Assembly (NCBI RefSeq): GCF_013369385.1
Contig: NZ_SZTO01000020.1
Coordinates: 18,530 to 82,529 of the forward strand
From: Vibrio sp. 05-20-BW147
GTDB taxonomy: Bacteria > Pseudomonadota > Gammaproteobacteria > Enterobacterales > Vibrionaceae
Direction: 5' to 3'
Length of the DNA: 64,000 bases
The notes under the pieces are model-generated. The model had not been told where the DNA came from and did no database searches. It worked only from the letters and a program-made list of their open reading frames with translations. This document shows positions 43,963 to 52,573 of this stretch, one piece after another. Made by a program: the position numbers and the translations under genes. Positions within the stretch are counted from its first letter, which is position 1. Every line of letters starts with the position of its first letter.

Positions 43963-46129
43963 TGTCTGTGCTGTTAAATAGCAGCGAGTCGACTGGGGCA
44001 GGGCGACCAAACAGGTAGCCTTGCCCAAAATCACATTGAAATTGAGCAAGTAACTCTTCTTGCTCAATCTGTTCAACCCCTTCCGCTATCACCTGCATAT
44101 CAAGATGATGCGCCAAAGTAATGATGCTTTGCGCGACTTTCTGATCGCCAGTATTGGAATTGATTTGGTCGATAAACGACTTATCAATTTTTAAATAGTT
44201 GGCTGGCACGTCTTTCAACACAGCTAATGACGAGTAACCCGTACCAAAATCATCAATCGCTATCTGTATACCCAGTTGTTTAAATTTGAGCAAGATATTG
44301 GTACAGGACTGAATGTTCTGCATCAAGGTGGTTTCGGTCAGCTCAAACTTCAGCGAATGCGCATCTACGCCATACTGCTGGATAATGCCGATAAACCGTT
44401 CAAAGAGTTGAGGATCGGACAGTTGGCTGGCGGAAATGTTGATCGACACGATCGGTTTCTCTGGTGCTGCTTGTGCAATAAATTGGCAGGCTTGAGCAAG
44501 GACACAATCACCAATCTCATTGATCAAGCCGCTTTGCTCTGCAAGCTCAATAAAGCTTGCGGGATAGAGTAAACCTTTCGTTGGGTGCAGCCAACGGACG
44601 AGAGCTTCATAGCAATGTATCTGGTGCGATCGAATGTCATAGATAGGTTGGTAATGAAGCACAAACTGATTTTGCTCAATAGCGATCTTCAAACTTTCAA
44701 CGAGTTGGATTTTTTCATCGTCTCTGAGTTTCATGAACTTATCAAAGAAACAATATTGGTTGCGACCTTGGCTCTTGGCTTGATACATCGCAAAATCCAC
44801 GTGTTGCATCAGTAGCGTGAGGTCTTGGCCATCTTGTGGAATAAGCACGACGCCGATGGAGACGGTTAGGCGATGAGAGTTCGGAATGTGTTCACACGGT
44901 TGTGATAGTGCGACAATCAGTGCAGAAAGACGCGCTTTGAGGCTGTCGATCTCTTGATATTCAAGGATAACGGCGAACTCATCACCACTGATTCGTGTGA
45001 TCGATTGCGCATCGGAAACGTGGTGGCACAAGCGTTGGGCCACGACTTTTAGTACTTGATCTCCTACATAGTGGCCCAGTTGGTCATTGATCTGCTTGAA
45101 GTTATCGATATCGAGATATAGCAGGGCGTGGCAATGCGCCAGTGCGTCTGGTTTTTGTAGAATCTGGTTAAGCACATCCGTGAATTTTCGCCGATTGTCC
45201 AATCCAGTAAGCATGTCAGTATTGGCCAGCTTTTTGAGCTGAAATGTCTTTTGTTCGACGGCGTGTTGCAGCTTCTTCGGTAGTGTGACGTAGTAAAAAA
45301 AGCAAAAACTGGCGAAGCCACTGACTATGAAAGCAATGGCCAATTGAATTAACGCAGAGCCATACAGTTGCTGGCTTTGTGGTAGACCAACGATGAGCGT
45401 CCATTGGTTGTTGGGCACGTCAATGGTGACCTGGCTGCTGATCCAGTCTTGAGATATCGACTCACCATAAAAGACATCCATTTGGTTAGTGTCGGGGTGG
45501 GTGCGCGAGAGTTGAAAATGCAGATTATCTTTCTGTAGTTCCTGCAGATCGCTACTGGCAATTAAGTTTTCTAACAAAATCAGCGCGGAGACAAATCCCC
45601 AAAACTCGCTTTTATCTTGCTGTTTAAGAAACACGGGCCGACGAGCAACCATGCCTACGCCCCCTTGTTTTAGGGTAAAGGGGCCAGCGAGGGTGAGCTT
45701 GCCTGACTCCACGGCACTCAGCGCCTCTTTCTTTCTTGCATCGTCTTTGAGTAAGTTGTGGCCAATGGCTTTTTCGTTGCCAGCGAGAGGGTAAATGGAT
45801 TGAATGATGCCATTCGGTGCCAATTGAACGTTGGTGATCACTTTACTTAAGGAAAGGACCTCTTGAGCGTACTCTTCAAAATTATCCATGTTACCGTTGT
45901 TTTGAATCACTTCGACGGCAAGAATTTGCGTGGAGGCGATCAATGCAGTGTGCAGCTCTTTCTCTAAGTTTTTTGCTTGAGTCATCGCGACTTGGCTCAC
46001 CAACAGCTCTTTTTCGCGCAAATTGGTGGCGGTCACTAAATGGATAATCCACAAAGTAATTGAGAGTATCGATGCAAATAAGAGCAACGTCGCAATGAGA
46101 GGATGCTTTATATTGAGAAAGGTATTCAT
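43943..46129 (-). CDS. CHASE-GGDEF-EAL cyclic-di-GMP signalling protein
   Basis: A 728-residue inner membrane protein. TM1 (about residues 10-34) and TM2 (259-281) flank a periplasmic CHASE-type sensor domain, with FWGFVSALILLENLI near 176. The cyclase domain has SGDEF at 381-385 in place of GGDEF and no RxxD inhibitory site at the usual position. The EAL domain looks fully competent: EALVRW (508-513), the Asn in SINISASQL, FELTETTLM, DDFGTGYSSL, the Lys in LKIDKSF and AEGVE. It is therefore likely a phosphodiesterase, perhaps with a cyclase or GTP-sensing GGDEF. Its ligand is unknown. Confidence 0.9.
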   Translation of the reverse strand: MNTFLNIKHPLIATLLLFASILSITLWIIHLVTATNLREKELLVSQVAMTQAKNLEKELHTALIASTQILAVEVIQNNGNMDNFEEYAQEVLSLSKVITNVQLAPNGIIQSIYPLAGNEKAIGHNLLKDDARKKEALSAVESGKLTLAGPFTLKQGGVGMVARRPVFLKQQDKSEFWGFVSALILLENLIASSDLQELQKDNLHFQLSRTHPDTNQMDVFYGESISQDWISSQVTIDVPNNQWTLIVGLPQSQQLYGSALIQLAIAFIVSGFASFCFFYYVTLPKKLQHAVEQKTFQLKKLANTDMLTGLDNRRKFTDVLNQILQKPDALAHCHALLYLDIDNFKQINDQLGHYVGDQVLKVVAQRLCHHVSDAQSITRISGDEFAVILEYQEIDSLKARLSALIVALSQPCEHIPNSHRLTVSIGVVLIPQDGQDLTLLMQHVDFAMYQAKSQGRNQYCFFDKFMKLRDDEKIQLVESLKIAIEQNQFVLHYQPIYDIRSHQIHCYEALVRWLHPTKGLLYPASFIELAEQSGLINEIGDCVLAQACQFIAQAAPEKPIVSINISASQLSDPQLFERFIGIIQQYGVDAHSLKFELTETTLMQNIQSCTNILLKFKQLGIQIAIDDFGTGYSSLAVLKDVPANYLKIDKSFIDQINSNTGDQKVAQSIITLAHHLDMQVIAEGVEQIEQEELLAQFQCDFGQGYLFGRPAPVDSLLFNSTDISSRAV

Positions 46130-46221
46130 CCATGTACACCAAATGACAGATAAACAAAGATGAATACCAGTTTACCCATTTAGATAAGCAAAGCGGCTTT
46201 CATCATTTAATGGTTTTAGAA

Positions 46222-47478
46222 TTATGAATATCTTTCAGAATAGGCGCGATTGACCTCTTCAGCAATGATTGCAATGCCTTTTTGCATGAGCTCATCATCT
46301 TGTACATAGTTCATGCGTAAACACTGATGGGCATGCTCCCAATTATCTTCTTGGCCAATAAAGAAGTATTCCCCTGGCACGATCAACACGCCTCGAGCCT
46401 TTAAGCGTTGGTACAGTTCCATGGTGGTGATAGGAAGTGCGTCAAACCACAACCATAAGAAAATTGCGCCTTCCGGTTTATGGATACGAAAGCGATCATC
46501 GGGCATGGCGGCTTGGAGCAGTTCAACTGCGCGTTGAGATTTTTGTTGGTAGAACGGTTTAATCACCTCTGAACTGAGGTGCAGTAGATCTTTCTTCTCT
46601 ATCATGTAGTGACCGAGAGCGGGGCCAACGCTGCCAGGAGCTAGGCTAATAATGCCATTCATATTGGTCAGGGCTTGGGTCACGGTTTCATTCGCAATCA
46701 CGATGCCGCAGCGAACCCCAGGGAGCCCCAGTTTGGACAAACTCATGCACAGAATGGTGTTTTCATTCCAAAATGGTTCGACATCTTCAAAGATCATGTT
46801 TGGGAAGGGTAAACCGTAGGCGTTATCAATGATGAGGGGAATCTGGTTGTCTCTGGCCAACTGATCCAGTTTGCGAATTTCTTCATCTGTCAGTACGTTA
46901 CCGGTTGGATTGGTTGGGCGAGAGGCACAAATCGCAGCGACAGATTCATCCACTTTGAGTTGTTCGAAATCCACGTGGTATTTGAACAAGCCATTATCGA
47001 GCAGCTCAATCTCAGGACGGTAAGAGACAAAAATGTCTTCATCAATCCCCGCATCGGCATAGCCAATGTATTCTGGCGCCAGCGGTAGCAAGATTTTTTT
47101 ATGTGAGCCGTCGGGTTGTTGACCAGCAAAAAGATTAAACAGGTAGAAAAAGCCGCTTTGGCTGCCATTGGTCAAACTGATGTTCTTTTCACTGATATTC
47201 CAACCATAGGTCTCCTTGAGTAAGCGTGCCAGTGCTTTAACAAAGACATCTTTACCTTGAGGACCATCGTAGTTTGCCAGTGCTGCAAGCAATTCGCCGT
47301 TAGAGAGCATGTTTTCGCTGGCTTGGTGAAAGTATTCGAGCATGGCTGGGATAGCGGCTGGGTTGCCTCCTCCGAGCATGATGGCACCCGGTGTGCGCAG
47401 GCCATCATTCAAATCGTCCATTAATTGGGTTATTCCAGAATACTGATTAAATTTTTCGCCAAATTTTGAAAACTGCAT
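46222..47478 (-). CDS. avtA: Valine-pyruvate aminotransferase
   Basis: A 418-residue PLP-dependent class I aminotransferase that interconverts valine and pyruvate with 2-oxoisovalerate and alanine. Motifs include MLGGGNPAAIPAM, NPTGNVLTDEE, and the PLP lysine in CMSLSKLGLPGVRCGI. Length and N-terminus (MQFSKFGEKFNQYSGI) match AvtA. It has its own transcription unit and complements the Ile/Val pathway encoded at 6-12 kb. Confidence 0.93.
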   Translation of the reverse strand: MQFSKFGEKFNQYSGITQLMDDLNDGLRTPGAIMLGGGNPAAIPAMLEYFHQASENMLSNGELLAALANYDGPQGKDVFVKALARLLKETYGWNISEKNISLTNGSQSGFFYLFNLFAGQQPDGSHKKILLPLAPEYIGYADAGIDEDIFVSYRPEIELLDNGLFKYHVDFEQLKVDESVAAICASRPTNPTGNVLTDEEIRKLDQLARDNQIPLIIDNAYGLPFPNMIFEDVEPFWNENTILCMSLSKLGLPGVRCGIVIANETVTQALTNMNGIISLAPGSVGPALGHYMIEKKDLLHLSSEVIKPFYQQKSQRAVELLQAAMPDDRFRIHKPEGAIFLWLWFDALPITTMELYQRLKARGVLIVPGEYFFIGQEDNWEHAHQCLRMNYVQDDELMQKGIAIIAEEVNRAYSERYS

Positions 47479-47628
47479 TTGTTGTTATACCTAATTCATT
47501 GTGATTGCTTTTGTGTGCCTAAATGGCCAGTACGTTGCTGGCTGATAGAGTAATAGTTGAACATACCTGAATGTAACAGAGAGTAAAAGCGTGAAATTGC
47601 TCGTAAGCTGAAACTTTTTCCCACGAAA

Positions 47629-47648
47629 TTCTTCTTAATAAAGAAGAA
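47629..47648. repeat. Inverted repeat upstream of avtA
   Basis: A perfect 8-bp inverted repeat TTCTTCTT-AATA-AAGAAGAA lies in the 298-base gap between divergent avtA and the small lipoprotein gene. It could be an operator or a leader hairpin; nothing else recognisable is in this gap. Confidence 0.4.
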
Positions 47649-47776
47649 AAATTCAGCAAATGTCAGAGCGGATGATCCATATAACATTTTGATAAATTAG
47701 AACGCCATATGGCTTTGTGGTTATTCTTGTTGTGAATGTATTATGCGTGCGCATTACATAACTAAATGGAATTACA

Positions 47777-48142
47777 ATGAAAATGAGAAAGTGTTTATTA
47801 TCGACCATGTTGGTGGCAGGTTTAGCCGCGTGTAGTACGACGAGCTATCAAGCCAGTGTGCCAACAGCGGCCCCAGAGGTAGTGGCAGCATTACAAGATG
47901 AATTGAAAGAGATCCAGGATTTAAAAGTCACCGATGAAGGCTATATTGATTACTACGTTTGGGTACCTGACGGTTATCAATGGGATACTCATGCGATTAA
48001 GAAAGGTGGATACGAATGGGCATGTGAAGATATGCTTGATTTGTTGAGCCAAGGCTTTGTTGTTCGTATGGGCTTCAAAGGAAAAGGTGGTCGTGAAGAG
48101 CATTATGACTTTGCTCGCTGTGAACAAGAAGCCACCAACTAA
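47777..48142 (+). CDS. Small putative lipoprotein of unknown function
   Basis: A 121-residue protein with a lipoprotein signal: KMRKCLLSTMLVAGLAAC with the lipobox LAAC and lipid Cys19. The mature part is acidic and rich in aromatic residues (YIDYYVWVPDGYQWDTHAIKK) and has two further cysteines (about residues 68 and 116) that could form a disulfide. I do not recognise the family. The residue after the lipid Cys is Ser, which in the E. coli rule favours transport to the outer membrane. It is a single-gene unit with a terminator shared with glyS. Confidence 0.8.
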   Translation: MKMRKCLLSTMLVAGLAACSTTSYQASVPTAAPEVVAALQDELKEIQDLKVTDEGYIDYYVWVPDGYQWDTHAIKKGGYEWACEDMLDLLSQGFVVRMGFKGKGGREEHYDFARCEQEATN

Positions 48143-48162
48143 GCCGTTTGGATGCCAAGAAA

Positions 48163-48192
48163 CAAAAAAGGGAAGCTGATGCTTCCCTTTTA
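48163..48192. terminator. Bidirectional terminator, lipoprotein gene / glyS
   Basis: An 11-bp stem AAAAGGGAAGC/GCTTCCCTTTT with a TGAT loop works on both strands between convergent genes. Confidence 0.9.
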
Positions 48193-48224
48193 CTTATCTC
48201 TTAATCACTTCAAAGCGCAATACA

Positions 48225-50306
48225 TTACTTCTGAAGCAAAGAAATGTCAGCGATCTGTAGGAACAGGTTACGTAGGTTGTTCAGGAGCGTTAGACGGTTG
48301 GTCTTCAGTGCTTCATCATCAGCCATAACCATTACGTTATCGAAGAACGCATCCACAGGCTCACGAAGGTCTGCGAGTTTACTTAGCGCTTCTTGGTAGT
48401 TACCAGTGGCAAATGCTGGCTCAAGCGCTTCTGTCATCACTTCCACGTTTTCAGCCAGTACTTTCTCTGCGTCTTCTTGCAGTAGCGCAAGGTCGATTTC
48501 TGCTGCTAGCTCGCCATCGAATTTCGCGAGGATGTTACCAACACGCTTGTTCGCTGCCGCCAGTGCTTCTGCCGCTTCCAGTTCACGGAAGTGAGAAACC
48601 GCTTTAACACGTTGGTCAAAGTCAGCAGGTTTCGTTGGACGACGTGCCAATACCGCTTGGATGATGTCGACACTGAAGCCTTCGTCTTGGTACCAAGCGC
48701 GGAAACGACCCAGCATAAACTCAATCACTTCTTGCTCAACGTTATCGTTAGTTAAACGGCTAGTACCATCTTGTTGGGCGAACAGTGACTTCGCTTTCGC
48801 CACTAGGTCTACTAGGTCTAGGTTGTAACCGTATTCAACGATGATACGCAGTACACCGAGAGATGCGCGGCGCAGTGCAAATGGGTCAGAACCTTTTGGC
48901 GCTTGACCGATACCGAAGATACCGACGATAGTGTCTAGCTTGTCTGCCATCGCAATTGCTGCAGATACACCATTTGATGGTAGGTCATCACCAGCGAAAC
49001 GAGGCATGTATTGCTCGTTGAGTGCCACGGCTACTTCTTCCGCTTCACCGTCATGGCGAGCGTAGTGCATGCCCATCACACCTTGAGTATCGGTAAACTC
49101 GAATACCATCGAGGTCATGAGGTCACATTTTGCTAGAAGACCAGCGCGTTTTGATTTCTCAACGTCAGCACCGATTTGCTCAGCAATGTAGCCAGCCAGT
49201 TCCGTGATGCGATCGGTTTTGTCTTTGATGGTGCCAAGTTGCTGTTGGAAAATCGCGTTTTCTAGCATTGGCAGACGATCGATGAGCTTGCTCTTACGGT
49301 CCGTGTTGAAGAAGAACTCCGCATCCGCAAGACGTGGGCGAACCACTTTCTCGTTACCTTCAATCACATAACGAGGCTCTTTCGATTCGATGTTAGACAC
49401 GAAGATGAAGTTAGGCAGTAGCTGCTTGTCTTCGGTGTAGACAGGGAAGTACTTTTGGTCACCTTTCATGGTGTAAACCAATGCTTCTGCTGGGACTTTT
49501 AGGAACTCTTCTTCGAACTTAGCGGTCAGTACCACTGGCCATTCAACCAGAGAGGTGACTTCTTCGACTAGGTCATCTTCGAGATCAGCGATACCGCCGA
49601 TTGCCGCTGCTGCTTTTTGTGCGTCAGCAAGAATGATGGCTTTACGCATTTCGTAATCTGCCATCACTTTACCGCGCTCTTCTAGAAGTGCAGGGTATTG
49701 CTCTGCAGACTCGATAGTGAACTCGCGCTCACCCATAAAGCGGTGACCACGGATAACGCGATCAGAAGCTACGCCTAGGATTTCACCTTGAATAAGGTCA
49801 CTACCCATTAGCATAGTCAGCGTTTTTACTGGACGGATAAATTGAGTGGTTTTGTTACCCCAACGCATAGGTTTTGCGATAGGTAGACCTGCTAGCGCTT
49901 TGGCTGCCAGCTCAACCACGATATCAGCCGTTGGTTGGCCTTTGACTTCTTGTTTGAACAGCAGCCATTCGCCTTTGTCGGTGATCATGCGCTCTGCTTG
50001 ATCAACCGTGATGCCACAACCACGTGCCCAACCCTGAGCGGCTTTGGTTGCATTACCTTCTGCATCAAAAGCGGCAGAAACGGCAGGACCACGCTTTTCA
50101 ACGATTTTGTCTGCTTGGTGTTCGGCTAATGCGGTGACTTTCAGTGCAAGGCGACGAGGCGCTGCGTACCATTTCACACCTTCGTGCGTTAGCTCAGCAC
50201 CTTTTAGCTCTGCTTCAAAGTTTGCTGTAAATGCTTCAGCCAGAGTACGAAGTTGCGTTGGTGGCAGTTCTTCAGTACCTAGCTCGATTAAAAATTCTTT
50301 TGCCAT
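48225..50306 (-). CDS. glyS: Glycyl-tRNA synthetase beta subunit
   Basis: A 693-residue tRNA-binding subunit of the bacterial alpha2beta2 glycyl-tRNA synthetase. It starts FLIELGTEELPPTQLRTLAEAF and contains an HD-like region (GVMGMHYARHDGE) and a C-terminal DALR-type anticodon-binding domain (KRVGNILAKF... LRNLFLQIADISLLQ). The length is normal. It follows glyQ with a 13-base gap, as in E. coli. Confidence 0.97.
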   Translation of the reverse strand: MAKEFLIELGTEELPPTQLRTLAEAFTANFEAELKGAELTHEGVKWYAAPRRLALKVTALAEHQADKIVEKRGPAVSAAFDAEGNATKAAQGWARGCGITVDQAERMITDKGEWLLFKQEVKGQPTADIVVELAAKALAGLPIAKPMRWGNKTTQFIRPVKTLTMLMGSDLIQGEILGVASDRVIRGHRFMGEREFTIESAEQYPALLEERGKVMADYEMRKAIILADAQKAAAAIGGIADLEDDLVEEVTSLVEWPVVLTAKFEEEFLKVPAEALVYTMKGDQKYFPVYTEDKQLLPNFIFVSNIESKEPRYVIEGNEKVVRPRLADAEFFFNTDRKSKLIDRLPMLENAIFQQQLGTIKDKTDRITELAGYIAEQIGADVEKSKRAGLLAKCDLMTSMVFEFTDTQGVMGMHYARHDGEAEEVAVALNEQYMPRFAGDDLPSNGVSAAIAMADKLDTIVGIFGIGQAPKGSDPFALRRASLGVLRIIVEYGYNLDLVDLVAKAKSLFAQQDGTSRLTNDNVEQEVIEFMLGRFRAWYQDEGFSVDIIQAVLARRPTKPADFDQRVKAVSHFRELEAAEALAAANKRVGNILAKFDGELAAEIDLALLQEDAEKVLAENVEVMTEALEPAFATGNYQEALSKLADLREPVDAFFDNVMVMADDEALKTNRLTLLNNLRNLFLQIADISLLQK

Positions 50307-50319
50307 GTTACTCTACCTC

Positions 50320-51237
50320 TTACGCTTGTTCTTTCTTACACATTGGGAAGCCCAGTGCTTCGCGTGATGCGTAGTATGCTTCTGCCACTGATTTAGTCAG
50401 GTTACGGATGCGCAGGATGTAGCGTTGACGTTCAGTGACTGAGATCGCTTTGCGAGCATCGAGTAGGTTGAACGCGTGAGCCGCTTTTAGAATGCGCTCG
50501 TAGGCAGGTAGAGGAAGTGGTTTTTCTAGCTCAAGCAGTTGTTGACACTCTTTCTCACATTGTTCGAAGAAGCTGAACAGGAAATCCACATCAGCGTGCT
50601 CGAAGTTGTAAGTTGATTGTTCTACTTCGTTTTGGTGGAAGATATCACCGTAAGTCACTTTGCTGCCATCAGGTGCGATGTTCCAAGTCAGATCGTAAAC
50701 CGAGTCAACTTCTTGGATGTACATAGCAAGACGTTCGATACCGTAAGTGATCTCACCAGTAACTGGTTTACACTCAAGGCCGCCGACTTGTTGGAAGTAA
50801 GTAAACTGAGTCACTTCCATACCGTTTAGCCAAACTTCCCAGCCTAAACCCCAAGCGCCTAGCGTTGGGTTTTCCCAGTTGTCTTCCACGAAGCGAATGT
50901 CGTGAACCAGTGGGTCAATACCAAGAACTTCTAGAGAGCCTAGGTACAACTCTTGAATATTGTCTGGCGACGGTTTTAGCGCAACTTGGAATTGGTAGTA
51001 GTGCTGTAGACGGTTAGGGTTTTCACCGTAACGGCCATCGGTCGGACGACGAGAAGGTTGTACGTAAGCTGTCGACATTGGCTCTGGGCCAAGCGCTCGT
51101 AGACAAGTCATTGGGTGAGAGGTACCCGCACCCACTTCCATATCCAGCGGTTGAACAATGGTACAACCATTTTGAGCCCAATAATCCTGCAGCGCGAGGA
51201 TCATTCCCTGGAAGGTTTTGATATCGTATTTTTGCAT
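50320..51237 (-). CDS. glyQ: Glycyl-tRNA synthetase alpha subunit
   Basis: A 305-residue class II catalytic core that activates glycine and charges tRNA-Gly with GlyS. Motifs include QPLDMEVGAGTSHPMTCLRA (motif 2 region), PSRRPTDGRYGENPNRLQHY and the glycine-site region KPVTGEITYGIERLAMYIQ. It is the first gene of the glyQS operon. No T-box leader is seen in the gap upstream. Confidence 0.97.
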   Translation of the reverse strand: MQKYDIKTFQGMILALQDYWAQNGCTIVQPLDMEVGAGTSHPMTCLRALGPEPMSTAYVQPSRRPTDGRYGENPNRLQHYYQFQVALKPSPDNIQELYLGSLEVLGIDPLVHDIRFVEDNWENPTLGAWGLGWEVWLNGMEVTQFTYFQQVGGLECKPVTGEITYGIERLAMYIQEVDSVYDLTWNIAPDGSKVTYGDIFHQNEVEQSTYNFEHADVDFLFSFFEQCEKECQQLLELEKPLPLPAYERILKAAHAFNLLDARKAISVTERQRYILRIRNLTKSVAEAYYASREALGFPMCKKEQA

Positions 51238-51517
51238 AAGTCAGGTTCGCGCGATTCTCTTATTACGGATTCATTCATCGAATTTGTTGGGCTTTCTGCT
51301 GCCAACAGGGGTGAATGAAGGTAATGACGGTTGAATAAAATAACGATCAAGTATACCCAGATATTCAGCATGGGAGTAGAGCTAATCTTGATTAATTCGT
51401 GGGCAATTTTCTCGTTTAATGGATTTTTACCGCGTTATCGACTGAATTTTTCCTAAAAGGGAGTTTTTGACGGATTTCTTACTTGAGATGTTCGGATAAG
51501 CTGGCTAGAATTGCGCC

Positions 51518-51717
51518 TGTCTTTGGGGAGTAGCTTACTGGATGAAAAGCCATTTTCATCGAGTTCGTCCGTCAACATAATTGGTGCCAAATCACCATGG
51601 CGTTCGAGACTTGAAGCCTTTCAAGTTTAGCAAGACCTTAGACAAACATCACGAACCGGGGTGGGGCGTGGGGTTTGTCTATGGTTACTATAATTATCCC
51701 GCCCCAATGAGCATGTC
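51518..51717 (+). promoter_or_regulatory. yybP-ykoY manganese riboswitch
   Basis: The leader of mneA contains the hallmark CTTTGGGGAGTAGC (51521-51534), GTCAACAT and a distal AGCAAGACC, as in the E. coli mntP and alx leaders. A P1 stem pairs TGTCT (51518-51522) with AGACA (51640-51644). The expression platform has competing pairings: AGACAAAC (51640-51647) with GTTTGTCT (51673-51680), and GGGGCG (51663-51668) with CGCCCC (51700-51705) next to the start codon. The family binds Mn2+ and switches on export genes. Confidence 0.88.
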
Positions 51718-52275
51718 GTGAGCGTTTTAGCTATTTCAATTACTACTGTCGCCTTAGCCGAAATTGGCGATAAAACCCAATTGTTGTCTCTGCTGTTAGC
51801 CAGCCGTTACCGCAAACCGATCCCAATCATTGCTGCGATCTTTTTCGCGACGATTGCTAACCATGCCTTGGCTGCTTGGCTGGGTGTCGTTGTTGCCGAT
51901 TATCTTTCTCCCGACGTGTTGAAGTGGGTGGTGGTGGCTAGTTTCTTAGCCATGGCGGGATGGGTGTTGATTCCCGATAAGTTGGATGACGAAGAAGAGA
52001 TCTCAAACCGTGGCCCTTTTGTGGCCAGCTTTATTGCTTTCTTTATCGCTGAGATTGGCGATAAAACGCAGATCGCAACGTCCATTCTAGGGGCACAGTA
52101 TGCGGATGCACTGACCTGGGTTGTGTTAGGAACCACCATTGGCATGTTGCTGGCCAATGCCCCTGTGGTGCTGATTGGGAAACTGTCTGCGGATAAACTG
52201 CCATTGGCGTTAATCCGCAAAGTCACAGCAGCTCTGTTTGTTGCATTAGCGATTGGCGCAGCGTTTTATTCATAA
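51718..52275 (+). CDS. mneA: Manganese exporter MneA (UPF0016/GDT1/TMEM165 family)
   Basis: A 185-residue membrane protein with six helices in two homologous halves, each carrying the signature E-x-G-D-K-T: LAEIGDKTQLLSLLLASRY (residue 14 onward) and IAEIGDKTQIATSILGAQY (about 110 onward). This family exports Mn2+ in V. cholerae (MneA) and moves Ca/Mn in eukaryotes. The start is GTG 51718; ATGs at 51707 and 51713 are out of frame, and no good Shine-Dalgarno is visible, fitting control by the upstream riboswitch. Confidence 0.93.
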   Translation: MSVLAISITTVALAEIGDKTQLLSLLLASRYRKPIPIIAAIFFATIANHALAAWLGVVVADYLSPDVLKWVVVASFLAMAGWVLIPDKLDDEEEISNRGPFVASFIAFFIAEIGDKTQIATSILGAQYADALTWVVLGTTIGMLLANAPVVLIGKLSADKLPLALIRKVTAALFVALAIGAAFYS

Positions 52276-52293
52276 TTCATATGAGTTCGGGTT

Positions 52294-52355
52294 CAAATGC
52301 GAGGGGAACTTTTAACCTCCTCGCAATTTGAGCACAAGCTCATATTGAATTTTTT
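52294..52355 (+). terminator. Probable terminator region after mneA
   Basis: Two consecutive hairpins: an 11-bp stem with one bulge (52294-52304 with 52319-52330) and TGAGC-ACAA-GCTCA (52329-52342). They share two bases, so they are partly exclusive. They are followed by TATTGAATTTTTT. Confidence 0.55.
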
Positions 52356-52445
52356 AGGTAAATTGTTGTTTTCTTACGACATTATTATCCAGTAACCTTG
52401 AGGTGAAACACATAATCTCCTTTGGGGTGACGTGGAGGTACGTTG

Positions 52446-52527
52446 TTAAATCATCAAATGGTTATTTTTATTGACTAAAGGCTCAACTATTTGTTTTTTA
52501 TAGTTTTTAGTTCTATTGATGATTTAA
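52446..52527. repeat. Perfect 12-bp inverted repeat upstream of solute-binding protein gene
   Basis: TTAAATCATCAA (52446-52457) and its exact reverse complement TTGATGATTTAA (52516-52527) are separated by 58 bases of AT-rich DNA. They lie 46 bases before the start of the binding protein gene. The spacing and position suit paired operator half-sites or a large leader stem. No regulator is assigned. Confidence 0.6.
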
Positions 52528-52573
52528 TTGTGGTTGGTTATTTTGTGTGCAGTCATGTTCACAAGGGATCACC

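Noticed and set aside
47496..47687. A 63-codon minus-strand frame upstream of avtA
   Set aside because: It covers the avtA promoter region and an inverted repeat; no ribosome site and no recognisable protein features.
51238..51517. T-box leader for glyQS
   Set aside because: No T-box bulge (TGGN), specifier loop or terminator-antiterminator pair is seen, and T-boxes are rare in gammaproteobacteria.
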